Shown here piece by piece: positions 43,762 to 53,153 of a DNA stretch of 64,000 nt. The stretch spans positions 62,001-126,000 of the forward strand of contig CALUPG010000007.1 in the NCBI GenBank assembly GCA_944322565.1. Direction: 5' to 3'. The translations under genes and the position numbers were made by a program. Below the pieces are notes generated by a model. That model searched no databases and was not told where the DNA came from. It saw only the letters and a program-made list of their open reading frames with translations. Within the stretch, counting starts at the first letter, position 1. Every line of letters begins with the position of its first letter. This DNA comes from an uncultured Bacteroidales bacterium. GTDB taxonomy: Bacteria > Bacteroidota > Bacteroidia > Bacteroidales > UBA932.

Positions 43762-45426
43762 TCAATTATAATTTTCGATTTTTTCCCGTATCTCATCTTT
43801 CAGCCATGTTTTCGGCATAGGAAGAGCAAGTGCCTTCTTCCACATCCGGACGGCTTCATCGTATTCTTCCCGGCTCGCGTAATAGTCGCCAAGAATATTA
43901 TATGTGCCATAAAAATACGGATTTGAGGACAGAATGCGGTCCAGACTGTCCGCCGGCACTTCTGTCCCGATGTCCGCGGCGGCCCGAACATATGATGCCA
44001 GCCGTCTGTAGTCAATGGCAGCCCTGTATCCCGGAGAGTCCAGGAATGAATCTTCCGGAATCACCCGTTCCGCCACAGACACCTCCCCCGGCATGACATC
44101 TCCGCCTCCGAAGATTCTCTTCAGGTCATAGCATACGAATCTTCCGCATTGCCATGGCGCCGTACTGACCCACATAAGAAGCGAATCAGGACGGAACACC
44201 ACAGAGTGATGGGCTATAAGCTGATTGACAGCAAGTTCATTGGTCAGACCGAGTTCACAGCCGCCGGAGCCTTTGCGGTTTCTCAGCACATAGGCTGCGT
44301 CTGCGGGACTTGCCGGGCCTATGCTGTCCAGAAGTTCTTCAACTCTGTCAAAGCGGTATTTGCTGTCCGTGGTTCTTATATTTTCAATGTTCCGGCTGTC
44401 ATCCATGAAGAGATTGGACTGGAAATGATTGGTACAGACTACCCTGCCCTCGGTTTTGTCCGGGATGAACAGCGACATCTTTTCCGGAGACTTTTCTATT
44501 ACTGCGGCTCCTCCGTCCTTTGACGAGCCTATCAGAATGGATTCCGAGACAAATGTATGCCGGCTCCGGGCAATGGAATACGCCTCGTCTATATCAGATG
44601 CATACTGCAGGATTTCCCGGGCAAGTATGGAAATCGGAGTTGCCGACGAGGTCGGGACATCGGACTTGGCAGCATTGATTGTCACTGTCAGTCCTGCCTC
44701 ATTCATTCCGGAAAGCACGCCAATCATCCCCGGCCACCCTATCGACGCGAAACTGTACCCCTCGTCCGGGATACAGAATGTCACGAGCCTGTTCCTCGCG
44801 AAATCATCTCCCATATAAAAGTCAAAGTTCCGTCCTATGACGAGACCTCCGTCTCCCGAAGCAGGACCCCAGCAACCGAAAGAACTGCATCCCACCATCA
44901 TATAGTCCTGCATAACATGCCCGATGTCATGAGCGGAATGATACTGCATCTGCCGTTCATAAGGAGAGCCTATCATGTCAAATTCATGGGTGCATGACTG
45001 CGAGATGCCATAAATCTCATCCCGGTACTCCTCCGGGACATTTTCCCCGAGATTGCGGTTGAACATGATGATGAAAAAACGCAGGAACTTCAGATAAGAG
45101 TCAGAAGGAATTATCCGGCGTATCTGGTCAATGAAGACATTTTCCTGATAATAGAGCAGATCCGATGACATCTTGCCGATGGCATAGCCCCTGTCATAGC
45201 TGCCGCCGGAAACTTTCATTTCCCACAGGCCGGATTCCGCCTTGCGGAGCCAGTTGTCACCATAGATACGCAGGCTGTCCGAAAACTGCAGGGGAATATT
45301 GTCCCTGAAGTCATATTCAGGCTGTTTCAAGTCTGAAGAAAGATACAGGCACCACATCAATATTACCGGAAGAAGAATCAGGACGGCAAGCGTCATTCCC
45401 GTCCACATCAGAATTTTCTTAAGCAT
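43762..45426 (-). CDS. Membrane-anchored C45-family autoproteolytic acyltransferase/hydrolase
   Basis: 554 residues. An N-terminal transmembrane anchor (TLAVLILLPVILMWCLYLSS) leads to an Ntn-hydrolase domain of the C45/acyl-CoA:6-APA acyltransferase type. The likely self-cleavage nucleophile is Cys in MMVGCSSFGCWG (about residue 179), followed by VIGRNFDFYMGDD (Arg/Asp of the active site) and GLTVTINAAKS. A C-terminal TPR-like helical pair is seen (NILGDYYASREEYDEAVRMW). This family forms or cleaves amide or ester bonds; here it may attach or release an acyl chain at the periplasmic face. It overlaps the oxidoreductase gene by 8 nt. Substrate unknown. Confidence 0.78.
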   Translation of the reverse strand: MLKKILMWTGMTLAVLILLPVILMWCLYLSSDLKQPEYDFRDNIPLQFSDSLRIYGDNWLRKAESGLWEMKVSGGSYDRGYAIGKMSSDLLYYQENVFIDQIRRIIPSDSYLKFLRFFIIMFNRNLGENVPEEYRDEIYGISQSCTHEFDMIGSPYERQMQYHSAHDIGHVMQDYMMVGCSSFGCWGPASGDGGLVIGRNFDFYMGDDFARNRLVTFCIPDEGYSFASIGWPGMIGVLSGMNEAGLTVTINAAKSDVPTSSATPISILAREILQYASDIDEAYSIARSRHTFVSESILIGSSKDGGAAVIEKSPEKMSLFIPDKTEGRVVCTNHFQSNLFMDDSRNIENIRTTDSKYRFDRVEELLDSIGPASPADAAYVLRNRKGSGGCELGLTNELAVNQLIAHHSVVFRPDSLLMWVSTAPWQCGRFVCYDLKRIFGGGDVMPGEVSVAERVIPEDSFLDSPGYRAAIDYRRLASYVRAAADIGTEVPADSLDRILSSNPYFYGTYNILGDYYASREEYDEAVRMWKKALALPMPKTWLKDEIREKIENYN

Positions 45427-46921
45427 AGGCTATTCTTTTAGTCAGATATTCCTGTCCGAGAAATTCGGAACATGTCATAATCGATGAAAGCGTGACACCC
45501 ATCACTCCGTGCACATTCACATTTTGTCCGGTAAAGAACAGATTTCCGAGCCTTGTCCTCGGTGAGACCATGCTCAGGAGAGGATTGCTGCAATCCTTGA
45601 CAAGACCATATGCCGAGCCTTCGCATGTCCCGGTAAAATCCCTGTAGCTCAAAGGAGTCGTTGCCAGAGTGCAGGCAATCCGGCCTTCTATGTCCGCCTC
45701 GCATTCTCCCAGGAATTGCATCAGTTCCGCAGAGCGTCTGGCCTTGAACTCAAGATAAGAGTCTCCCCTGGCTTCAGGGCCGGTCTTTTCCCATTGCAGG
45801 AGTTCGTCCATATACATGGGCGCCATGACAGAAATCACTGAGGCATATCCTGAATCCGATGAAACAGGCTGCATGGACAGAAGGCAGGAGTTGAAAACTC
45901 CCCGAGAAGCCGAGCGCGAATACCACACGTCATCGCCGCGATGAAAATATATATTATAGTTGAGATACGGGCTGGTGCGGGGCTCCATCATAAGGTATAG
46001 GGTGAATACTCCGTATGTATTGTCAAGAGTCTCAATCCTCATGCGGTATGCGGGCTTCACCCTGCTGTTTCTGTCGAGTATGGCCAGTGTATTGAGAGGA
46101 TGTATGTCAGATATGACATTTGATGCCTCAAGGAATTCGGATGTCCCGTCCGGGCTCACAGTTTCCACTCCGGTCACATGCCCGTCTTCTACAGCAATCC
46201 GCGTGACTTTCCTGCAGTTCATGACTGTGCCTCCGCAGGCCCTGATGCAGGACACCAGCAGGTCCGCTATCTGCATGCCGCCGTCCACACATCGCCATGC
46301 CCCCTCAAGATATGACGACATTATCATCCCGTGCTCGTAGAAAGAGGATCTTCCGCGTTCGCCTCCATACAGCAGGCAATTGCCTCCGAGTACATTTCTC
46401 AATACGGGATCGGTGACAGAGGAGGCAATCGCATCCGATGCCGCAACATACATGTATTTCAGCCCGTCCTGTGAAGACACAAAACCTTTTTTCAGGTTTT
46501 CTACCGACACAAGGTTTCCCACAGCCGAAATCTTCCTGACATAATCTTCAAGTCCGTCTCTTTCATGCGGGAACTGCACGGCAAGTGTTTCCGCAAATCT
46601 CTCCGGCCCCGTTGCATAGTCATAGAACTTCCCGTTGAGCCAGATTCTGTCAAATGCGTTGTCATCCAACTTCTTGAGACGAAGCCTGTCCATTATGCCG
46701 AAATATCTGAAGCTCTGGTTCAGAATCTGGCCTTCGCCGAGGCTGCCGACATAATGCAGGCCGGTATCCAGACTGTACCCATGGCGCACGAAGGTCTGTA
46801 GACATCCTCCGAAAAGCCTGTTTTTCTCCAGCACACATACATTATAGCCCTCCCGGCTCAGAATGGTCCCGCATTCAAGGCCTCCGAGTCCGCTTCCGAT
46901 TATGATGACATCGTATTTCAT
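45419..46921 (-). CDS. CrtI/RetSat-like NAD(P)/FAD-dependent oxidoreductase
   Basis: A 500-residue flavoprotein. A Rossmann FAD-binding motif at the very N-terminus (IIIGSGLGGLECGTILSREG, then VCVLEKN) and the C-terminal flavin motif (NLFFTGQNVNVHGVMGVTLSS) place it in the phytoene-desaturase/retinol-saturase superfamily, whose members desaturate or saturate conjugated chains. Inside a polyene cluster it could adjust double bonds or ring oxidation. It overlaps the MMPL fusion gene by 4 nt and the C45 gene by 8 nt, so it is part of one translational unit. Confidence 0.85.
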   Translation of the reverse strand: MKYDVIIIGSGLGGLECGTILSREGYNVCVLEKNRLFGGCLQTFVRHGYSLDTGLHYVGSLGEGQILNQSFRYFGIMDRLRLKKLDDNAFDRIWLNGKFYDYATGPERFAETLAVQFPHERDGLEDYVRKISAVGNLVSVENLKKGFVSSQDGLKYMYVAASDAIASSVTDPVLRNVLGGNCLLYGGERGRSSFYEHGMIMSSYLEGAWRCVDGGMQIADLLVSCIRACGGTVMNCRKVTRIAVEDGHVTGVETVSPDGTSEFLEASNVISDIHPLNTLAILDRNSRVKPAYRMRIETLDNTYGVFTLYLMMEPRTSPYLNYNIYFHRGDDVWYSRSASRGVFNSCLLSMQPVSSDSGYASVISVMAPMYMDELLQWEKTGPEARGDSYLEFKARRSAELMQFLGECEADIEGRIACTLATTPLSYRDFTGTCEGSAYGLVKDCSNPLLSMVSPRTRLGNLFFTGQNVNVHGVMGVTLSSIMTCSEFLGQEYLTKRIAYA

Positions 46922-49900
46922 GGCAATCTTTTAAGGATATAAATGGTATTGGAGGTATATCTGTCATTCTGGATTTCCTGCACGGAAAGCCCGTTGACGG
47001 CAGCCATGCTGCGGATTCTTTCTCCTGACAGGAAATGAAGGCGGCCGTTCGTCTTGTTGAACTTCAGTATTCTTGTCGAGAGGACCTCGGTCAGCCGCGT
47101 GAGGCGATGCCTCTGTTCCTTTCCGGAATCACCGTCTCTGATGACAATCATGCCGCCAGGAGCAAGATTGGCCGCACATGCTGCGACAAGGCGGTCCTGG
47201 GCATCGGGAGAAAGATAATGCAGCATATCATTGAGTATGAATGCATCACTTGCCGGCAAAGATGCTGATGAGGCATCGGCGCAAATGTATTCCGTGCTGG
47301 TGCCTGCAATGCGTATGTTTGCCGCCACTGCTATCTTGTCTTCATCATAGTCTATGCCCGTCATCTTTCTGTCCGGAGAAAGCATCGACATCATCTGGCA
47401 CAGCGCACCCATGCCGCACCCGATGTCAGTAATCTGCCCTGAACGCGGAAGAATCGCGTCAAATCTGGCATAATAATCCTCCATACGCAGTTTTATCCTC
47501 ATATACCATTCAGTTACCGGGCCTTTATAGATGTAGGCAGAAATCAGCGAATCCCTGAAATACGGATTACCGGCATTGTCCTGCTGCCTGCAGAAGACGG
47601 CATATTCGGAACGCATGTAGCGGCATACGGACCTTGTCCTCTCATTGAAGGCCGTGCCGAAAGAAGTGTCATCAGGCCTTATCCTCGGCAGGACCTTATA
47701 TCCTATGGTACTTTTCCTGATATAATACGGCCTGTTCTTCGGTATGGCGCGCCAATTGCCGTAAAGCAGCACCGGAATGATATCCGCCCCCGTCTTTTCC
47801 GCTATATAGAAGGCTCCGTTGTGAAATCTCCTTATGACCCCGTCGGCGGATCTTGTCCCTTCCGGGAAGATTACGATGCAGTAGCCCTCCTCCAGCTTTT
47901 CCCTTATATGCCCGAGGGCATATTCATATCCGGCATCGGTACATACGAAGCCGGAATATTTTATCATGCGGCCGAAAAGCGGGGAATTCCATACCCAGTT
48001 GTTTGTCACCATAATCATCTTTGGACTGATTGACAGCATCATAAGAATATCCAGGAACGACTGGTGGTTGGCAATGATAATCCCGGGCCTGCGGAAATCC
48101 TCTCCGGGGGCATTCTCCCTCACTTTCCTGAGAGCGAAGGCCGAGGCTATAATCATTCTGGAAGTATAGTGCATGATATACGAAATCCAGAGCCCCTTGC
48201 GTTTTCTGCTTACCGGAACCAGATACAGGGGGAAGATGAGAGAACTCGTCAGCACGCAGCCGGCCGAGAACAGGCCAAAGAGAAGCGCAGTCCTGATTAT
48301 GCCGCTGATTGTCACCGGAGGACATCCGTCGGACACAGGTCCGGATATGAAGATTCTGAACAGAATTGGCTGCAGCACATAAGCGACCAGCACCACGGCT
48401 ATGATTCCGAAAATCGAAATTACCGCTATTGACTTCAGTGCCGGATGTACGGCGAATATAAGAGCTCCTATGCCGACAAGTATGGTGAACGCCGAAAAGA
48501 AGATTGCTGTCTTGTGGTGTCCGAGAAGATCTCGTCCGTATTTGTATTTGCTTATCAGTCCGTCCATTATGAATATGCTGAAATCATCCCCGATTCCGAA
48601 GATGAATGTGGACAGAATGATGTTGATGATATTGAATTTCATTCCGAAGATACCCATGATGCCGATGATGATAATCCAGCTTATGAACATCGGGAGGAAG
48701 CTCATCAGAGCAAGTTCGAGCCGTCCGTATGACAGCCACAGGGCGAAAAATATCAGGATTGATGAAATATAGAGCACAAGATAGAAATCATCGTTGACTG
48801 CAGAAACCCATTTCTTGACAAAATATGCCCTGTCGAAGATTACGGTCTCAGGTTCTGCGGCAAAGGCATCGTAGACCTCCTGCTTGAAGGTCTCGTCAAT
48901 CCGGACATTGCTTATGAGCATGACGAGACTGTCAGATGCGGCATACCAGTTTTCAAAGAGAGAGGATACCGCCCCTGACGAATAGTCGGCAATGCCATAG
49001 TTCCTGTCAAGCATTTCGTTGAATCCGGCAAAGGCTCCCGGACGGAAGCCGGCTTCTTCCGCAGCTGTCTCCACCATGGACTTGACTCTATCTTTCCGTG
49101 CTTTGGTCCAGTATTCATTCCACATGCCGATTCTACGCAACTGCTCATCTTCCGGAATAATAAAGCTTCCGGCCGAAGACCAGTCCTCAATCTTCCCTTC
49201 CGCAAGCATGACCGAAAGCAGGGAATCCGTCGCAGAATATTGTTCCGAAGCATCTTCTGCCGACCTGCCCGTACTCACAAAAAGTATGTTCTGCGTCGAA
49301 CCTTCGGTCAGGGACATCAGCTTTTCCTCGGCCTGTCTTATATGCCGGGGCTCATAGTTTATGCCTGACAGGTCGTCTTCAAACGAGACCTTGCCCGATG
49401 TGACGGCACATACGGCAGCAAGCACTGCAAGGCAGCCCACAAGTATCCTGTTTTTCTCAAAATGAATCGAGTTCAATCTTTCTATGGCCGACAGAATTTT
49501 CCCTTGTCCCGCGTCTGCGTGGCCGGACAGGAACTGCGGCAGAAAGACAAGACAGAACAATGTAGTGCCTATGAGGGCGAGAGAAGCGAATAGACCGAAA
49601 TCCTGCAGCAGCTGAGATGAAGTGAACAGAAGTCCGAGGAAAGCACCTATCGTGGTAAAGCTTCCGACCGTAAGAGGATAGACAAGCTCCTTGAGAAGCT
49701 GTTCGACTGAGCTGACATGGTTCTGATGGGCAAGTACATGTATTGAATAGCTGAGGGCGATTCCAAGTACAGCGGATCCTGCTCCGACAGCTATCGCGGA
49801 TATAGACCCCTGGATGAAATAAATCAGCGCAAGGGAGAACAGGGCGCCGAACAGGGCGGGGACTATTATCAGAGGTATCGACTTCTTGCTCTTGAATGCT

Positions 49901-50751
49901 ATGAAAATGAATAATATGATTATGAGCAGGGCTACTGCAGAAGTGAGATATGTGTCTTTCTTAATCTGCCTGGCATTGTATACGCCGACAGAAGGCCCTC
50001 CGAAATACTCTATGTCCATATTCCGGAAATCTGTCCTGACGGACTCGAGCACATCTTCCAGAGCCCTCACAAGTGGTTCATTCATGCCGGTGCTGCCGGT
50101 ACTGTAGACCGGTGATATCAGCATTATCAGCGTGGAGCCGTCCTTGGAAAAGATATGGTTGTCGGCTACGAGATAGTCCGATTCCACCTGAAAATCTTTC
50201 AGGCTGGCGAGAGTTCCGGAGGCGATGCCGAGAGGATCCCTGAGAATATGCTCCTTTACTGCAAATCCGGACGGGAGAATCAGATTCATGAAATTGGACT
50301 TCATCCTGTCACGGATTGCTGAAGATACTGTCAGGGAATCTATCCGCGCATAGTCCGCACTGTCAAGGAACACCGGCAGATGTGAATATATGAAATCTCC
50401 TGTCTCCTTCACGACGGAACTGTTCACTTCAGACATTATGCCCTTGATCAGAGGGGCGGCAGGACTGTCTGCGAGCCGTGACTCAATACTGTCTGAAGCT
50501 GAAATAAGGCTGCCCCTGTCTTCTGCGTCGGAAAGCATGATGACTATCTTGTCCTTGACAGTAAGATTGTCAAAGACTTCCACCGCCAGACGGCTGTCTC
50601 CGTCGTCCGGAAGAAAACTGTTTATGTTCTCCTCGAACCTGACTTCGGATGCAAAGAAAGCAGAAACGGCAAACAGGGCCGTAAGCACTGTATAGAAGAC
50701 AGCCTTGTGTTTCCTGAAAAAATGATATATGGCAATGAAGGGAACCTCCAT
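46918..50751 (-). CDS. Trifunctional MMPL exporter / lysophospholipid acyltransferase / SAM methyltransferase
   Basis: A 1277-residue fusion. Residues 1 to about 800 are an MMPL/RND-type exporter: a first helix, a periplasmic loop, then two helix bundles (TSAVALLIIILFIFIAFKSK, FIFGIGDDFSIFIMDGLISK with the proton-relay Asp pair). Residues about 870-1060 are a PlsC acyltransferase (NHQSFLD near 892, FPEGTRSADG near 963). Residues about 1080-1277 are a class I methyltransferase (ITDIGCGMGALCQMM near 1107, GMIVIRDGD). The same three-part architecture is typical of Bacteroidota aryl-polyene-like clusters. It probably flips or exports the lipid-linked product and also modifies it. Start 2 nt after the glycosyltransferase stop. 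Confidence 0.88.
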   Translation of the reverse strand: MEVPFIAIYHFFRKHKAVFYTVLTALFAVSAFFASEVRFEENINSFLPDDGDSRLAVEVFDNLTVKDKIVIMLSDAEDRGSLISASDSIESRLADSPAAPLIKGIMSEVNSSVVKETGDFIYSHLPVFLDSADYARIDSLTVSSAIRDRMKSNFMNLILPSGFAVKEHILRDPLGIASGTLASLKDFQVESDYLVADNHIFSKDGSTLIMLISPVYSTGSTGMNEPLVRALEDVLESVRTDFRNMDIEYFGGPSVGVYNARQIKKDTYLTSAVALLIIILFIFIAFKSKKSIPLIIVPALFGALFSLALIYFIQGSISAIAVGAGSAVLGIALSYSIHVLAHQNHVSSVEQLLKELVYPLTVGSFTTIGAFLGLLFTSSQLLQDFGLFASLALIGTTLFCLVFLPQFLSGHADAGQGKILSAIERLNSIHFEKNRILVGCLAVLAAVCAVTSGKVSFEDDLSGINYEPRHIRQAEEKLMSLTEGSTQNILFVSTGRSAEDASEQYSATDSLLSVMLAEGKIEDWSSAGSFIIPEDEQLRRIGMWNEYWTKARKDRVKSMVETAAEEAGFRPGAFAGFNEMLDRNYGIADYSSGAVSSLFENWYAASDSLVMLISNVRIDETFKQEVYDAFAAEPETVIFDRAYFVKKWVSAVNDDFYLVLYISSILIFFALWLSYGRLELALMSFLPMFISWIIIIGIMGIFGMKFNIINIILSTFIFGIGDDFSIFIMDGLISKYKYGRDLLGHHKTAIFFSAFTILVGIGALIFAVHPALKSIAVISIFGIIAVVLVAYVLQPILFRIFISGPVSDGCPPVTISGIIRTALLFGLFSAGCVLTSSLIFPLYLVPVSRKRKGLWISYIMHYTSRMIIASAFALRKVRENAPGEDFRRPGIIIANHQSFLDILMMLSISPKMIMVTNNWVWNSPLFGRMIKYSGFVCTDAGYEYALGHIREKLEEGYCIVIFPEGTRSADGVIRRFHNGAFYIAEKTGADIIPVLLYGNWRAIPKNRPYYIRKSTIGYKVLPRIRPDDTSFGTAFNERTRSVCRYMRSEYAVFCRQQDNAGNPYFRDSLISAYIYKGPVTEWYMRIKLRMEDYYARFDAILPRSGQITDIGCGMGALCQMMSMLSPDRKMTGIDYDEDKIAVAANIRIAGTSTEYICADASSASLPASDAFILNDMLHYLSPDAQDRLVAACAANLAPGGMIVIRDGDSGKEQRHRLTRLTEVLSTRILKFNKTNGRLHFLSGERIRSMAAVNGLSVQEIQNDRYTSNTIYILKRLP

Positions 50752-50753
50752 GA

Positions 50754-51911
50754 TTATTTCCTCCTTCTGAAAATGCTGAGCAGCACAATGCTCACTAATC
50801 CTGCGGCAAGAGCACAGACAATTGCCAGTACAATGCTTCCCAGGACATATTGTTCAAGAACCTTGACGGTATTCTCCAATGATATGTCCCCAAGATGAAG
50901 AGTCACCGGCCTGCCGAGGATACGGCATCCGGCATAATAGCTTCCGTACAAAATGAACGGTATCATCGGCGGTATGCTGATATTCGAAGCCACCAGCGTG
51001 ATGACCTTGTTGAGCTTGAGCATATGCGCCAATGCAGCCGCTATTATCATCTGGTATCCCCAGACAGGCACAATTCCCATGAAGACACCCAGCATCACGG
51101 CCCATGTTATCTTCATATTGGAATCTGTCGCATTCGCGATGTGCTTCCTGTAGAAATTCCCGATATTCTCTTTTCTGAAATTACGGAAAAAATTCCTGGG
51201 CCATATCCAAAGGGCACAGACAAGGACAAGTACGGTGTTCAGTACACTTATCCTGAAAAAATCCCTGAATGGCCTGAAATGTGAGACTCTCTCCTCGGGA
51301 GGCTGATAACGGACTTTCACGGGAATGTTTCTGACAACTGTCCCGTTCCACGAAGCAAATACTATGGCCTCCAGTTCAAATTCGTATTTTCCGGTATACC
51401 ACCATCCTGAAAAGTCTGCCTTTTCAAGAGGATAGAGTCTGAAGCCGGATTGGGTGTCAGTCAAGGCGTTGCCGGTCTCGAGGCGATACCAGAAATTCGA
51501 AAACCTGTTGGCAAAAGTATTCTTTCCGGGCATATTGTCGGCAGCAATGTTCCTCGCTCCGACAAGCAGGGCGCCGGGAGTCTTTCTGATTTCTTCAAGA
51601 AAAAGAGGGATATCCGAAGGAAAATGCTGGCCGTCCGAATCAATGGTTATCGCATAACGCCAGCCTCTCTCCCTGGCAGCCTTCAGGCCTGTCTTCAGGG
51701 CGTTTCCCTTGCCTCTGTTACGGTCATGCGAAATCACCGTGACCGAGTCCCTGAATTCTTCGAGAACCTCCGGAGTCGAATCTGTGGAGCCGTCATTGAT
51801 GACAATGACATCCGGGATATAGTTCATTATGTCACGCAATACGCCGGCCAAAGTACCGGCATTGTTATATGTCGGGACAACTACGACTGTATCCGATTCT
51901 CTTTCTGTCAT
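50754..51911 (-). CDS. GT2 glycosyltransferase fused to DUF2062
   Basis: 385 residues. The N-terminal 230 residues form a GT-A glycosyltransferase family 2 domain of the dolichol-phosphate-mannose-synthase type (VVVPTYNNAGTLAGVL, VINDGSTDSTPEVL, and the metal motif DSD in TIDSDGQHFPSDIP). The C-terminal part is a DUF2062 membrane domain (TWAVMLGVFMGIVPVWGYQM, VASNISIPPMIPFILYGSYY). Such proteins glycosylate lipids at the inner membrane. In the cluster it probably adds a sugar to the carrier lipid of the polyene. Confidence 0.85.
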   Translation of the reverse strand: MTERESDTVVVVPTYNNAGTLAGVLRDIMNYIPDVIVINDGSTDSTPEVLEEFRDSVTVISHDRNRGKGNALKTGLKAARERGWRYAITIDSDGQHFPSDIPLFLEEIRKTPGALLVGARNIAADNMPGKNTFANRFSNFWYRLETGNALTDTQSGFRLYPLEKADFSGWWYTGKYEFELEAIVFASWNGTVVRNIPVKVRYQPPEERVSHFRPFRDFFRISVLNTVLVLVCALWIWPRNFFRNFRKENIGNFYRKHIANATDSNMKITWAVMLGVFMGIVPVWGYQMIIAAALAHMLKLNKVITLVASNISIPPMIPFILYGSYYAGCRILGRPVTLHLGDISLENTVKVLEQYVLGSIVLAIVCALAAGLVSIVLLSIFRRRK

Positions 51912-51954
51912 GATATCTCCGTATTATATCTCATCAGCCGCTCCGGTTTCACAC

Positions 51955-52506
51955 TTACCTTCCGACAGGTGTCAGCTCCAGTTCTATCCCGGACAGCCTG
52001 TGGCGTATGTGCACTTTCCCGAGCGAACCGTCAGGAAGCTCTGACACAGTGCATACAAGACCGGACCTCCGGCTGACCGTACAGAGGCCGCCTTCGCGGA
52101 CTATTCTGCCCGAATCGATGAAGATACACTGTAAATTCCTGTCAAGCAAGCGCATCAATGACTTTCTCTCCAGAAAAGCGGCTGACGAAATGACTTTCAT
52201 GTCTGCGTCCCCGACAATGACATCGAACAGGCTCATGCCGAACCATGTCACTGCAGCAGCCCTGACGCATGAGCCTGACTTCTTCACCGCCAGCATGCAG
52301 GACATCTTCGAATTTTTCATGCCCAGCTCCATATTGTACACACAATCCTGCCCTGAGACAAGTTCCACTGCGGGAACCGGCCTGCTCTGATGCTGTATCA
52401 CACGAGGGGAACATCCTGCCACAAGAAGCAGGACGCCCAGGAGCAGGGGACGGAATGCAGCCGTCACGAAACGGATATATTCTGGATAGCCGGACATGGA
52501 CATCAC
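51955..52506 (-). CDS. Small lipoprotein, possible LolB-like partner of LolA
   Basis: 183 residues with a signal peptide and lipobox LLLVAGC (about residue 32). The mature domain has alternating beta strands and a hydrophobic pair (AAAVTWFGMSLFDVIVGDAD, about 87-106), compatible with the half-barrel of LolB or of the DUF3261-type lipoproteins found in aryl-polyene loci. It overlaps the LolA-like gene by an ATGA. Inferred job: receive the lipidated pigment from LolA and insert it in the outer membrane. I cannot recognise a named family with certainty. Confidence 0.55.
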   Translation of the reverse strand: MMSMSGYPEYIRFVTAAFRPLLLGVLLLVAGCSPRVIQHQSRPVPAVELVSGQDCVYNMELGMKNSKMSCMLAVKKSGSCVRAAAVTWFGMSLFDVIVGDADMKVISSAAFLERKSLMRLLDRNLQCIFIDSGRIVREGGLCTVSRRSGLVCTVSELPDGSLGKVHIRHRLSGIELELTPVGR

Positions 52507-53153
52507 TGAAGATTATATTTCACATCACTGAATCTGTATTCGGTATAATCCGAGCCGCCTTCTGTCATCCTGAGACTGTCGAGAGCCATTGTCTTTCTGT
52601 CGAAGCGCAGCTCTATCTTCGTGATATAAGACTTTATGAATGAGTTTTCAGGCACCAGCACGACCAGATACTGCTCCCCGTCTTCATAATGCTTTACGGT
52701 AAAGTCACTGCCGAGCACAGACAGATCCCCGGTCATGCAGGCCGTCATCATGTTCTGTATCTGGGAAAACATCGGATTTCCCTGAACCGGAGTCCTGCTT
52801 TCAGAGCCGGAGGAAACTATTGTGACAGACTTGCCGTCCATGACTATGGTATAGTCCACCGGCTCGTCATACTCCATCTTTATTTTTCCGGGACGGCTAA
52901 AGGAAAATGATCCGGAGGAGACGACATCCCGTTGCAGCACATCCATGTATTTCCGCTGTTCAAAACGGCTGTCAATTGAATTGACCCGGGAGGTCATCTC
53001 CTCAAGCTTTGCATTGAATTCCGTCAGGTCAGCAATCTCGACAGGACCGTCACCTGAAGCAGAAGATGCCGGCGCAGGAAAAGAAGCCGCCATGAAAAGG
53101 AAAGCGGCTGCTGCAATCATATATTTTCTCATATCCATGCGAATGACTCTCAT
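52503..53153 (-). CDS. LolA-like periplasmic lipoprotein carrier
   Basis: 216 residues with a signal peptide (KYMIAAAAFLFMAASFPAPA). The mature domain fits LolA: SRVNSIDSRFEQRKYMDVLQ-like helix near the N-terminus, a GSFSFSRPGKIKMEYDEP strand pair, then KSVTIVSS, MTACMTGDLSVLGSDF and a C-terminal KIELRFDRKTMALDSLRMTE sheet. A dedicated LolA copy is a regular part of aryl-polyene and flexirubin clusters and may shuttle the lipid-linked polyene across the periplasm. The start shares a base with the deacetylase stop (TAATG). Confidence 0.85.
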   Translation of the reverse strand: MRVIRMDMRKYMIAAAAFLFMAASFPAPASSASGDGPVEIADLTEFNAKLEEMTSRVNSIDSRFEQRKYMDVLQRDVVSSGSFSFSRPGKIKMEYDEPVDYTIVMDGKSVTIVSSGSESRTPVQGNPMFSQIQNMMTACMTGDLSVLGSDFTVKHYEDGEQYLVVLVPENSFIKSYITKIELRFDRKTMALDSLRMTEGGSDYTEYRFSDVKYNLQ

